Assembly: GCF_013377905.1 (NCBI RefSeq)
Contig: NZ_JABKAV010000002.1
Location: forward strand, 112,701-176,700
Length of the DNA: 64,000 bases
Reading direction: 5' to 3'
Source: Hymenobacter terrestris
GTDB lineage: Bacteria; Bacteroidota; Bacteroidia; Cytophagales; Hymenobacteraceae
In this document: positions 1 to 8,463 of the stretch, piece after piece
How positions within the stretch are numbered: position 1 is the first letter of the stretch
How the letters are laid out: each line of letters starts with the position of its first letter
Translations under genes and position numbers: made by a program
The notes under the pieces: model-generated
What the model was told of the DNA's origin: nothing
Database searches by the model: none
Seen by the model: the letters and a program-made list of their open reading frames with translations, nothing else

Positions 1-1188
1 CTGCACGGCGTCTTCCAGCTCCGCGCCGTGGCCCACCAGCACCAGCACCCGGCCGCCGTTGGTCACCAACTCACCGGCTTCGTTGTGCTTGGTAGCGCCG
101 TGAAACGCGAGGATGCCGGGGTGCAGCGCCGAAAGTCCCGTGATGGGAAAACCAGTCGGGAAGCCGCTGGCCGGGTAGCCGCCCGAGGCCAGCACCACGC
201 CCACGTAGTGGCCGGGACGCTGGCGCACGGTGGTCTGGGCCAGGGTGCCGTCGAGGGTGGCTTCGATGAGTTCCAGCAGGCTGCTTTGCAGGGCCGGCAG
301 TAGCACTTCGGCCTCGGGGTCGCCAAGGCGGGCGTTGTATTCGAGCAGCTTCGGGCCCTGGGGCGTGAGCATGATGCCGAAGTAGAGGAAGCCCCGGAAC
401 TCGAACTGCTCGGCCTGGATGCCCTCCAGCGTAGGGTCGATAATTTGGGTGCGGATGGCGGCCAGGATGTTGTCGTCGGCGAAGGGCACCGGGCAGTAGG
501 CGCCCATGCCACCGGTATTGGGGCCTTGGTCGCCGGCCAGCAGCTGCTTGTGGTCCTGGGAAGGCGCCAGCAGGCGGATGCGGTTGCCGTCGGTGATGCC
601 GATGATACTAATTTCGGGGCCGCTGAGCTTTTCTTCGAGCAGGAAGCTGAACCAGCCGCTGTGGTGGGCCTCCAGGTCGTCGAGTGCCGCGTGGGCTTCT
701 TCCACGGAAGAGCACACGTACACGCCCTTACCGGCGGCCAGCCCATCGAACTTCACGGCCACCTGCCCGCCCAACTCGGCCGCTTTGGCACGGGCTTCGG
801 CCAGCTTATCGGAGCGAAACTGCCATGACATAGCGGTGGCCACGCCGTGGCGGCGCATGAAGTTCTTGCTCCACACCTTCGAGCTTTCCAGCATGGCCCC
901 CGCCCGCCCCGGTCCGAACACGCGGATATCGGAGCCAACGAAGTAGTCGGTTACGCCGGCCGCCAGCGGGGCTTCGGGGCCTACCACCAGCAGCTTGGCA
1001 CCGTGTTCTTCGCAGAAGCTTTTGATGGCTGGAAAATCGAGGGCGCTGATTTTGGGGTGGCTGTTGGGGATGCCGGCGTTGCCGGGCAGCACGTGCACGG
1101 TAGCACCATCTTGGGTGAGTTTCCAGGCCAGGGCGTGCTCGCGGGCCCCGCCGCCGAGCAGGACTATGGATTTATTGCTGAAGCTCAT
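1..1188 (-). CDS. purD: Phosphoribosylamine-glycine ligase (GARS), C-terminus cut by window edge
   Basis: Joins phosphoribosylamine to glycine using ATP, the second step of de novo purine synthesis (cytosol). The reading frame is open from an ATG at 1188 to the first base of the window, 396 codons, so only the extreme C-terminus (family about 420-430 residues) is missing. It opens with the N-domain glycine-rich motif LLGGGAREHALAW, then shows the ATP-grasp segment VKFDGLAAGKGVYVC and NTGGMGAYCPVP, and NARLGDPEAEVLLPAL near the metal site. It is the last gene seen in a minus-strand run with purC, purQ and purL, separated from purC by an unrelated small ORF. I am confident of the identity from these motifs. 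Confidence 0.96.
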   Translation of the reverse strand, partial: MSFSNKSIVLLGGGAREHALAWKLTQDGATVHVLPGNAGIPNSHPKISALDFPAIKSFCEEHGAKLLVVGPEAPLAAGVTDYFVGSDIRVFGPGRAGAMLESSKVWSKNFMRRHGVATAMSWQFRSDKLAEARAKAAELGGQVAVKFDGLAAGKGVYVCSSVEEAHAALDDLEAHHSGWFSFLLEEKLSGPEISIIGITDGNRIRLLAPSQDHKQLLAGDQGPNTGGMGAYCPVPFADDNILAAIRTQIIDPTLEGIQAEQFEFRGFLYFGIMLTPQGPKLLEYNARLGDPEAEVLLPALQSSLLELIEATLDGTLAQTTVRQRPGHYVGVVLASGGYPASGFPTGFPITGLSALHPGILAFHGATKHNEAGELVTNGGRVLVLVGHGAELEDAVQ

Positions 1189-1194
1189 GATTGT

Positions 1195-1545
1195 CTATTG
1201 AATAAAATCGCTTCGGCCTTCTGAAAAGAGACGAAAGTATTCCTTTACTTCATCCCAACTCGTAGCCTGAATTCGTTTCTCTTCGCCCTCCGCATTAGTC
1301 AGTATCACTTCCAAGTCTTGATGTACCTCTAAGTTACTTTCGTCTTCCAAGGCAACCCAGAATGCCCCATGTTCCTCATCAGACAACTTCGTTTTCTCTA
1401 TGAAGTCAAGTACATCCTGATAAGTCGGCTTGTCAAGCGAGTCCCCCCAAAGACTCTGAATATATTCCATTGGTACACGAGTGGGCCGCTGGTGAGCGCC
1501 TTGTTTTCTTACTATTTCCCAAAGATGCTGAATAGACTTCATCAT
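1195..1545 (-). CDS. Small hypothetical protein inserted between purC and purD
   Basis: A 116-residue soluble acidic protein that I do not recognise. It begins with tandem ATG codons at 1545 and ends 6 bp before the purD start. No signal peptide, membrane segment or catalytic motif is visible. The C-terminal half is rich in Glu/Asp and ends in a WDEVKEYFRLF segment. Its base composition is clearly more AT-rich than the flanking purine genes, which suggests recent acquisition. Its position inside a biosynthetic operon with tight spacing means it is probably cotranscribed with purC and purD. It could be an immunity-type or SMI1-like small protein, but nothing proves this. Confidence 0.6.
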   Translation of the reverse strand: MMKSIQHLWEIVRKQGAHQRPTRVPMEYIQSLWGDSLDKPTYQDVLDFIEKTKLSDEEHGAFWVALEDESNLEVHQDLEVILTNAEGEEKRIQATSWDEVKEYFRLFSEGRSDFIQ

Positions 1546-1574
1546 TGGCGACCTACAGCACAGTTACGACAGTT

Positions 1575-2492
1575 TCAGGCTTCCTTCATAATACCGGCCC
1601 GTACGAGGTTGCCCACGAGGCGGGTGCGCACGTCGCCGTCTCCGATAGGCAGCGGGCTACCCGTGATGCGCTCATAAATGTCGAGGTAGCGGCGGGTGGC
1701 CTCGGCTGACACTTCGGGCGTGAGGGCGCGAGGGTACTGGCCGTCGTGCTTGTTGGCAATGAGCCACTGGCGCACGTACTCCTTGTCCATCTGCTCCACT
1801 GCCCCGGGGTTGCGGGCGTAATCCTCGGCGCTCCAGAACCGCGACGAGTCGGGCGTGTGGATTTCGTCAATCAGGATCAGCTGGCCATCGAGCAGGCCGA
1901 ACTCATACTTGGTATCGACCAGAATGATGCCGCGCTCGGCCATCCAGCTCGAAGCGAAGTTGAATAGCTCCAGCGCCTTCACCTGCATCTGCTCGTACAA
2001 ATCAGCCGCCACCCAACCTTCGCTCACGAGGCTCTCGGGCGTGATTTCGCGGTCCGATTCTTCCTTGGTAGTAGGCGTTACGATGGGCTCCGGGAACTGC
2101 TGGTGCTTGGTCAGTCCGTCGGGCACGGTTACACCCGAGAAGCTGCGCTGGCCCTGCTGGTAGCCGCGCAGCATCGAGCCGGTGATGTAGTTACGCACAA
2201 TCATCTCCACCCGAATCGGCTCGGCCTCGTGGGCCAGCGTCACGTTAGGGTCGAGCAGGCTGATGACGTGGTTGGGCACGATGTGCTTGGTTTTATCAAA
2301 CCAGAACGCGGCCAGCCCGTTCAGCACCGCCCCCTTGTGGGCCACGGGCGTGTCGAGCACCGAATCGAAGGCCGAGAGCCGGTCGGTTACCACAATGAGC
2401 CGCTCGCCCGAGGGTGCCCGGTACGAGTCGCGGACTTTGCCGCGGTGCAGGAGTTCGAGCTGGGGGGTGGCGAAGTGGTTGAGCGTGTTCAT
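1575..2492 (-). CDS. purC: SAICAR synthase (phosphoribosylaminoimidazole-succinocarboxamide synthase)
   Basis: Condenses CAIR with aspartate using ATP to give SAICAR in purine synthesis. The 305-residue protein has the standard order: LLHRGKVRDSY near residue 15 (nucleotide-binding strand), VVTDRLSAFDSVL (residues 34-46), the EMIVRNYITGS segment (about 97-107), then LVDTKYEFGL and EIHTPDSSRFW further on. The length fits the eukaryote-like bacterial PurC of about 300 residues. Start is the ATG at 2492. It lies about 40 bp downstream of purQ, in the same direction. Confidence 0.96.
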   Translation of the reverse strand: MNTLNHFATPQLELLHRGKVRDSYRAPSGERLIVVTDRLSAFDSVLDTPVAHKGAVLNGLAAFWFDKTKHIVPNHVISLLDPNVTLAHEAEPIRVEMIVRNYITGSMLRGYQQGQRSFSGVTVPDGLTKHQQFPEPIVTPTTKEESDREITPESLVSEGWVAADLYEQMQVKALELFNFASSWMAERGIILVDTKYEFGLLDGQLILIDEIHTPDSSRFWSAEDYARNPGAVEQMDKEYVRQWLIANKHDGQYPRALTPEVSAEATRRYLDIYERITGSPLPIGDGDVRTRLVGNLVRAGIMKEA

Positions 2493-2533
2493 ATAGGAGT
2501 TGTGAGCCGGCCTGGGCCAGTGGCTTACGGTTT

Positions 2534-3610
2534 CTAGATTGAAGCCTGACGAGCTTTCGGCTGTACCGAGGCGGAGGCAGAGGGTTGGCGCTGAATGTGC
2601 TCCACGATGTTCCGAAACAGCTTCAGCCCCTCCCCTTCCTCGCTCAGCCCCGGGTCGGCGCGTTTGCGGCGGGCCCAGTCGGGGTGGTTATATAAGGAGA
2701 GAAAAGCTTCGGGGTGAGGCATCAGGCCGAATACGCGGCCGGTGGTATCGGTCAGGCCGGCGCAGTGCAGGTCCGATCCGTTAGGGTTACGAGGGTAGCC
2801 GGCGGTGGGCGCACCAGCTTCATCTAGGTAGCTCAGGCAGTTGAGGCCCCGGGCTTCGATGGCAGCGGCAGCTTCGGGGCTACCGATAATCAGGCGGCCC
2901 TCGCCATGGCGCACGGGCACTTCCAGCGTGTCCATGCCGGCGAGGAAGGGCGTAGTGCTTTTCGGGTTGACCTGGAGCCGAACCCAACGGTCTTCGTAGC
3001 GGCCCGAGGCGTTGTGGGTCAGGGTTACTTCGGGCGTGGCGGTGCCGGCCAGGTCGGGCAGCAGGCCCAGCTTCACCAGCACCTGGAAGCCGTTGCAGAT
3101 GCCGAGCACGAACTTACCGCCGGCCACAAACTCGCGGATATCGTCGAGCAGCGTGCGGCCCTGGTCGTTTTTACGGTAGCGCAGCTTGTTGGCCAGCACC
3201 ACGCCCGAGCCCAAATCGTCGCCGAACGAGAAGCCGCCGGGGAAGTTGAGGATGTCGTAATCGTGGATGCTCACGTGGCCGTGCAGCACCTGGTTGAGGT
3301 GCACCACGGTGGCCTCGGCCCCGGCCAGCCGGTAAGCGGCCGCGAATTCCTCCTCGCAGTTGATACCGAAGCCGGTCAGAATAAGCGCCTGCACTTTAGA
3401 TCTGTCAGCTGCCGGTTGCGGGTTGCCAGCCTGTGCTTCGGTGCTGCTTTTCAGCGGCTCGGCCGATTCGTGGCCGCCGTCGACGCTTTTATAGCCGGGC
3501 AGCAGGATGTTGCCGTCGCCGTCTACCATTTCGTAGCCGGGGTCCTCGGGCCGGGGGCGCGGGGGCAGGTTCAGGTCGGGCAGGTTGGGCTGTTGCTGGT
3601 CGTTTTCCAT
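2534..3610 (-). CDS. purQ: FGAM synthase glutamine amidotransferase subunit with N-terminal extension
   Basis: Supplies ammonia from glutamine to PurL for FGAM formation. Residues 73-358 form a class I glutamine amidotransferase: oxyanion region NFPGGFSFGDDLGSG (residues 122-136), nucleophile elbow GICNGFQ with Cys172, and the catalytic HPEAF motif near the C-terminus. I chose the ATG at 3610, 3 bp past the purL stop; the frame stays open upstream but would run into purL. Oddly, about 72 residues precede the catalytic domain. They are proline-rich and contain an imperfect duplication (PGYEMVDGDGN / PGYKSVDGG). PurQ proteins normally start at the catalytic domain and run about 220-270 residues, against 358 here. 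Confidence 0.92.
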   Translation of the reverse strand: MENDQQQPNLPDLNLPPRPRPEDPGYEMVDGDGNILLPGYKSVDGGHESAEPLKSSTEAQAGNPQPAADRSKVQALILTGFGINCEEEFAAAYRLAGAEATVVHLNQVLHGHVSIHDYDILNFPGGFSFGDDLGSGVVLANKLRYRKNDQGRTLLDDIREFVAGGKFVLGICNGFQVLVKLGLLPDLAGTATPEVTLTHNASGRYEDRWVRLQVNPKSTTPFLAGMDTLEVPVRHGEGRLIIGSPEAAAAIEARGLNCLSYLDEAGAPTAGYPRNPNGSDLHCAGLTDTTGRVFGLMPHPEAFLSLYNHPDWARRKRADPGLSEEGEGLKLFRNIVEHIQRQPSASASVQPKARQASI

Positions 3611-3612
3611 GG

Positions 3613-6600
3613 TTACTGCTGCGCGGTTTCGTGCTGGCCGAAGCCGATAATCCGGTTCACCGGGCCGTTGGTCCACTCGTGGCGCAGGGTAGCGCAGTCG
3701 GCCGCAATAACCGGCTGGCTCGCATGGCGCACCGTTAGCTGGCCGTCGGAAGTCACGCGGCCCAGCCGGGTGGCGCGGCCACCGAAGTGCTGGTCGAAAG
3801 CCACCACATCCTCGGGGGCAACCGTAGCCACAAAGCGCGAGTGCGACTCCGAAAACAGCTGTACCGGCACCGGCAGGCCTGCCGGCAGGTCTACTTCGGC
3901 CCCAAAGCCGTAGCCAAACGTGGCCTCGGCCAGCGCTACCGCCAAGCCACCGTCGCTCAAATCGTGGCAGCTCTGAATCAGGTTCTGGTCGTTGGCCTCT
4001 CCTATTAATATATAGAGTGCCTTAGCAGCTTCGAAGCGTACTTGCGGCACGTTGGCACCCAGCTCGCCGAAGAACTGGTAGAACTCCGAGCCACCCAGCT
4101 CGTCGTAGGTTTCGCCCAGTAGGTACACCACGTCGTCGGCCTGTTTGAAATCGGAGGTGATGGTCCGCCGCACGTCCTCGATTTTGGCGGTCATCGAATA
4201 CAGCACCGTAGGCGGCACCGAAATCTTTACGCCGTCGGCCTTGAAGTCGTTTTTCATCGAGTCCTTGCCGCTGGTGAGCGGGATGCAGTAGGCCGCCGTG
4301 GCGTCGCGCAGGGCCTGGCACATGCGCACCAGCTTGGCCAGCTTCTGCTTGCCATCGGGGTTGCTAACGGGGTCGTACACCGAATCGGGCACGCAGAAGT
4401 TATCGTTGACGGACCAGAAGTTGCCGTCGCCGTAGCTCAGGTTCGGCAGCTTGCCGCCCACGGCCACAATCTGGCGCACAGCCTCGTCAAACGAGCCCGC
4501 CGACATGGCATACGCGTCCAGGTCGCCGTAGCGGGGCAGAATACCGTTGCTCACGGCCACGCCTTCCCAACTTTCGAAGTTGAAGCGTACCACCGCCGCA
4601 TCCTGGGGCGCCTGACCCGTCGCGCCCATCAGGGGCTTGATAATGGTGCGGCCCTTCACCTCGTGGTCGTACTGCCGGATTACCGACTCGCGGGAGCAGA
4701 TGTTGAGGCTACCAAGCAGGCGAGTGAGCACGTCGGTATAGTCGAGGTCAGCGGCCAACGTGGGCTCCTGCGCCTGTGGCTTCTGCCACTCGGCCTCCAG
4801 CACCTTGCGCGGCACGCCGTCATGCAGGAAGTCCATATTAATATAAGCCACCGGCTTGTCGGCGAAGCGCACGTCGAGGTAGCCGTTGGCCGTGAAGTAG
4901 CCGATATCGGTCAGCTCCACTTCCATCTCGCGGCCCAAAGCCAGCAGCTCCTCCATCTTGGCGGGCTCCACAGCCAACGTAAATCGCTCCTGCGACTCCG
5001 AAACAAATATTTCCCAGGGACGCAAACCGGGGTATTTCAGCGGGACATCGGCCAACTCCACCACGGCCCCGCCGCTGATGGTAGCCAGCTCGCCAACGCT
5101 CGACGAGAGGCCGCCCGCGCCGTTGTCGGTGCTGCACCGGATGAGGCCGCGCCGGGTGGCCAGGATCAGGAAATCCATGGCCAGCTTCTGCGTAATGGGC
5201 GAGCCAATCTGCACGGCCGTGGCGGGCGAGGTTTCGTCTAGTTCGATGCTGCTGAACGTAGCGCCGTGGATGCCGTCTTTGCCCACCCGGCCGCCAGCCA
5301 TGATGATGCGGTCCTGGGGCTCGATGTTTTTCTCCCACGAATCGAGTCCATCTAGCTGCATGGGCAACACGGCCCCGGTTCCGCAGTACACCAACGGCTT
5401 GCCGGCGTAGCGGTCATCGAACACAATGCTGCCGTTCACGGTGGGCACGCCCGACTTGTTGCCACCGTCCTCAATACCCTTGCGCACGCCCTCAAAAATG
5501 CGGCGCGGGTGCAGCTGGTTGCTCAGCAAAGTGCCATCAAACTCGGGGTTGCCGAAGCACAGCACGTTGGTGTTGAACAGCAGCCGCGCCCCCCCGATGC
5601 CGGTGGCCAGCGGGTCGCGGTTGTTGCCCAGAATACCCGTAATGGCCCCGCCGTAGGGGTCGATGGCCGAGGGCGAGTTGTGGGTCTCCACCTTCCACAC
5701 AAACAGCGACTCGGGGTTGATGCGCACGGCCCCGGCGTTGTCGGAAAACACCTTAATCAGCCAGTCGTTGCCGTTGGCCCGCAGCTGGCGGTCTACCTCG
5801 GAAGTGGCGTCTTTGATGTAGGTTTTGAACAGCGAATCCACCTCAAACGCCTCGCCGGTGTCCAGGTCGCGGTACTGTATCAGGGCCGCAAACTCCTTGT
5901 GCTTGCAGTGCTCCGACCAGGTCTGGGCAATAATTTCCAGCTCGCAATCCATCGGGTCGAGGGGCAGACCCGCGGCCGTGCGCTCGGCCTGCATGCCGGC
6001 GTAATGGTCGCGCACGGTCTGCATTTCTTCTAGGTTGAGGGCATAGAGGTTGTCTTTCGACAACTGCACCAGCTGCTCGTCGGAAAGGCCGGTCAGCGGC
6101 ACGGTTTCCGTAATGGGTTCGGCCCCGCCGCCGGGCCGCGGCGTGTAGTCGCGGATGTCGGTGAGGGGGCCGATTTCGAAGCGGTTGATTTGCTTGTTGC
6201 CCAGCAACTCCTGAGCCAGCCGGCGCAGGTCGGCTTCGGGCAGGGCTTCTTCAAGGAAGTAGAGCCGCTTGCTGAAAATGTGCTGGGTGTGGGTATCGAG
6301 CGGCTCGTTGAGCAGGTCGCCGAGCGCGTTCTGGGCCGAAATACCTTCGTCGTCCGTCACGCCGGGCAGCTTGGCTACTAGTATGTAGCTGCGGTACTCG
6401 GGGCCGTGGCGGAACTCGTCGAAGGCGACTTCATGCAGCACCGGGTCCTGAAGGCAGTGGGTGGCGAAGTCGCGCAACTGCTGGTCGCTCAGGGGGTAGC
6501 GCACCGTGTAGAGGGCGGTGCTTTGCACGCGGCCGGTGTGCAGGCCCAGGTGGCGACGGGCGGCCTCGGCAATGCGCTGGCCCTCCCCGTCGTGTTGGTC

Positions 6601-6642
6601 GGGCCGGAGCAGCAGCTGAATGGTTCTCTGGGTAGGTTCCAA
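3613..6642 (-). CDS. purL: FGAM synthase, large-type PurL without the glutaminase domain
   Basis: ATP-dependent conversion of FGAR to FGAM. At about 1009 residues it matches the N-terminal three quarters of the long proteobacterial/eukaryotic PurL (about 1300 residues): a PurS-like N-terminus (residues 1-90), then two PurM-like halves with THNSPSAIDPYGGAITG, DNGAGGLSSSVGE and LTSGKDSMKNDF. It stops where the amidotransferase domain would begin, and that activity is supplied by purQ 3 bp downstream. No in-frame ATG fits. I chose TTG at 6642, giving MEPTQRTIQLLL, which matches the expected first beta strand. A GTG at 6714 would add 24 residues of poor quality. Confidence 0.92.
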   Translation of the reverse strand: MEPTQRTIQLLLRPDQHDGEGQRIAEAARRHLGLHTGRVQSTALYTVRYPLSDQQLRDFATHCLQDPVLHEVAFDEFRHGPEYRSYILVAKLPGVTDDEGISAQNALGDLLNEPLDTHTQHIFSKRLYFLEEALPEADLRRLAQELLGNKQINRFEIGPLTDIRDYTPRPGGGAEPITETVPLTGLSDEQLVQLSKDNLYALNLEEMQTVRDHYAGMQAERTAAGLPLDPMDCELEIIAQTWSEHCKHKEFAALIQYRDLDTGEAFEVDSLFKTYIKDATSEVDRQLRANGNDWLIKVFSDNAGAVRINPESLFVWKVETHNSPSAIDPYGGAITGILGNNRDPLATGIGGARLLFNTNVLCFGNPEFDGTLLSNQLHPRRIFEGVRKGIEDGGNKSGVPTVNGSIVFDDRYAGKPLVYCGTGAVLPMQLDGLDSWEKNIEPQDRIIMAGGRVGKDGIHGATFSSIELDETSPATAVQIGSPITQKLAMDFLILATRRGLIRCSTDNGAGGLSSSVGELATISGGAVVELADVPLKYPGLRPWEIFVSESQERFTLAVEPAKMEELLALGREMEVELTDIGYFTANGYLDVRFADKPVAYINMDFLHDGVPRKVLEAEWQKPQAQEPTLAADLDYTDVLTRLLGSLNICSRESVIRQYDHEVKGRTIIKPLMGATGQAPQDAAVVRFNFESWEGVAVSNGILPRYGDLDAYAMSAGSFDEAVRQIVAVGGKLPNLSYGDGNFWSVNDNFCVPDSVYDPVSNPDGKQKLAKLVRMCQALRDATAAYCIPLTSGKDSMKNDFKADGVKISVPPTVLYSMTAKIEDVRRTITSDFKQADDVVYLLGETYDELGGSEFYQFFGELGANVPQVRFEAAKALYILIGEANDQNLIQSCHDLSDGGLAVALAEATFGYGFGAEVDLPAGLPVPVQLFSESHSRFVATVAPEDVVAFDQHFGGRATRLGRVTSDGQLTVRHASQPVIAADCATLRHEWTNGPVNRIIGFGQHETAQQ

Positions 6643-6768
6643 AAGAGCGGTGTTATCTATTTTTCGGTGCCACGCTGAAGCCCTGAAAGGACCACCATGG
6701 GGAGCACACCCCACGCGGGGGTACGCCGAAAATGCCTTGCCGCCGGGCCGTTTGCCGTCGCGGTAGGT

Positions 6769-7383
6769 TTAAGAAAACGCTTTTTCCGGCCGACTGCCGG
6801 GTTTCACCACCGGAACGCCTGCCCGGCAAAGCGGGCAATCGTCGGGTGCGTAGGTGGCCGCCGTTACCGGCAGCAGGGCAAAGTTCGGAAAATTCAGCGC
6901 AGCATTGCCACTGGTGCGGTCAATTAAACTCGCCACGGCCAAAACTTTCCCACCCAACTCGTTCAATAGTCGCGCTACTTCATTGGTGCTCTTACCCGTA
7001 GTCACTACGTCCTCGGCAATGATGATTTGCTGACCCGGCTCAATCGTGAAGCCCCGACGCAAACTCATCTGACCGTTTTCGTCGCGCTCCGTAAAGATGC
7101 CGGGTACGCCCAGCTGCCGGGCCAGTTCATAGCCCATCACCACGCCGCCCATGGCCGGCCCCACCACCAAATCGGGCGCTAGGCCGGCAGCCGTTATCTG
7201 GTAGGCCAACTCGGCGGCGGCGGGCGCGGCCAGTTCAGGCAGCCGCAAAAAACGGGCGCACTGCACGTAGGTGTCCGAGTGCAGCCCCGACGACAGCCGG
7301 AAGTGTCCGCGCAGCAGCGCATCTTCCTGCAGCAACTGCTGCTCCAAGGTTTCAGGGGTGAAGGTGGGTTGGGAAGTAGTCAA
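6769..7383 (-). CDS. pyrE: Orotate phosphoribosyltransferase
   Basis: Transfers phosphoribose from PRPP to orotate, the fifth step of UMP synthesis. The 204-residue protein carries the PRPP-binding motif IIIAEDVVTTGKST and the upstream VVGPAMGGVVMGYELAR loop typical of PyrE. A C-terminal cluster, CPLCRAG, has two Cys in a CxxC arrangement. The only sensible start is TTG at 7383; no upstream in-frame ATG exists before a stop. It sits between pyrF (separated by an inverted repeat) and purL, so pyrimidine and purine genes are probably transcribed together. Confidence 0.94.
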   Translation of the reverse strand: MTTSQPTFTPETLEQQLLQEDALLRGHFRLSSGLHSDTYVQCARFLRLPELAAPAAAELAYQITAAGLAPDLVVGPAMGGVVMGYELARQLGVPGIFTERDENGQMSLRRGFTIEPGQQIIIAEDVVTTGKSTNEVARLLNELGGKVLAVASLIDRTSGNAALNFPNFALLPVTAATYAPDDCPLCRAGVPVVKPGSRPEKAFS

Positions 7384-7431
7384 GAGAGAAAAGAAGTTAT
7401 GCAGGTAGGACGTAGGACTGGATGGCTAATA

Positions 7432-7561
7432 GGCCGTGTCATGCTGAGCGCAGCGGAGCGGAGTCGAAGCATCTCTACCGCAGTGGTAAACTCAATGATA
7501 GAATTAGCATTGCAGTAGAGATGCTTCGACTCCGCTCCGCTACGCTCAGCATGACACGGCC
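7432..7561. repeat. Inverted repeat, family A copy 1
   Basis: Arms of about 46 bp, starting GGCCGTGTCATGCTGAGCG, flank a 35-bp AT-rich centre. The right arm repeats the same bases in reverse complement with a one-base slip. Related copies lie at 23306-23408 and 26126-26227 (shared core GTCATGCTGAGC and GAAGCATCTCTACC). It separates pyrF from pyrE and could fold into a very long hairpin in the transcript. There is no coding capacity, so it is a MITE- or REP-like dispersed element. Confidence 0.9.
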
Positions 7562-7572
7562 ATTTTGTTCTA

Positions 7573-8334
7573 TTATGCTTCTACGGAGCGCAACTCGTTG
7601 ATTTGCGCTACCAGCTCGCGGGCCGTGGAAGCCGCATCTTCCGCCTGCCAGAGGGCGCGGGAGGTATTGATGAGCAGACCGGCGCCATCGGGACGCAGGC
7701 CGGCGCGCAGCGTGGCGGCCAGGTCGCCGCCCTGGGCACCCACGCCGGGCACGAGAAACCACTGTTCGGGGCAGATTGCCCGTACATCGGCCAGCGCGCC
7801 GGGATAGGTGGCGCCTACCACTAGCCCGATACCGCCAATTTCCGCATCGAGCCGGCAGGCTACGGTGGCTACGCCGTGGGCGAGCGAGCCGCCGCGGGTC
7901 AGGGCCATGTTCTGCATCGAGTACTGCGACTTGTTGCTGGTTTTTGACAGCACGAACACCATTTTGCCTTCCCGCACGAATGGCCGTACTGCATCGTCGC
8001 CCATGTAGGGGTTCACCGTCACGGCATCGGCCCCCACCACGTCGTAGGCAAAGCGGGCATAGTGCTCGGCGGTGCTGGCAATGTCGCCGAACTTGCCGTC
8101 CAGAATCACCGGAATGTCTTTCGGAATCCGCTGTACGGTTTCCTTGAGCAACTGCACACCATTTTCACGGCTCAGAAAGAAGGCGAGGTTGGGTTTGAAG
8201 GCGGCGGCAAACGGACTGGTCTGGTCCACGACTTCGGCCAGCCGTCGGGCTACGTAAGCATCGTCGCCTACAGGGTCGAGGCCCACGCAAAGCAACGAGT
8301 TGGCCTTTTGAATACGCTGAATAAGCTTTTCCAT
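7573..8334 (-). CDS. pyrF: Orotidine 5'-phosphate decarboxylase
   Basis: Decarboxylates OMP to UMP, the last step of the pathway. The 253-residue protein is of the longer bacterial subfamily: CVGLDPV at the N-terminus, AFKPNLAFF, the catalytic Asp-Lys-Asp stretch ILDGKFGDIASTA, and the phosphate-binding PGVGAQGGD near residue 210. I place the start at ATG 8334 (MEKLIQRIQ). A longer reading to 8412 adds residues encoded by the repeat-like leader. The neighbours pyrE and the pyrD-like gene fit the function. Confidence 0.94.
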   Translation of the reverse strand: MEKLIQRIQKANSLLCVGLDPVGDDAYVARRLAEVVDQTSPFAAAFKPNLAFFLSRENGVQLLKETVQRIPKDIPVILDGKFGDIASTAEHYARFAYDVVGADAVTVNPYMGDDAVRPFVREGKMVFVLSKTSNKSQYSMQNMALTRGGSLAHGVATVACRLDAEIGGIGLVVGATYPGALADVRAICPEQWFLVPGVGAQGGDLAATLRAGLRPDGAGLLINTSRALWQAEDAASTARELVAQINELRSVEA

Positions 8335-8352
8335 ATCAGGGTGGGATGTAGC

Positions 8353-8370
8353 GCGAAGCTCCAGCTTCGC
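8353..8370. repeat. Perfect small palindrome in a degenerate repeat between pyrD and pyrF
   Basis: GCGAAGCT-CC-AGCTTCGC is a perfect 8-bp inverted repeat just upstream of the pyrF start. It is followed about 65 bp later by GCGAAATTGGAGCTGCTCGC, a decayed version of the same motif. It resembles a worn member of the dispersed palindrome families seen elsewhere in the window. Confidence 0.5.
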
Positions 8371-8463
8371 AGAGTGTTGAACGGTGGACTTTGCGCTGTT
8401 CAGCATCAGCAACGATACGCGAAATTGGAGCTGCTCGCTAGTGTTACTGCTACTGCGGTATTG

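Noticed and set aside
2906..3913. 335-codon open frame on the plus strand
   Set aside because: It is antisense to purQ and the end of purL, whose motifs are unambiguous.
7432..7561. CRISPR repeat or IS element
   Set aside because: The repeats are single inverted pairs with no regular spacers, no transposase gene and no obvious target-site duplication.
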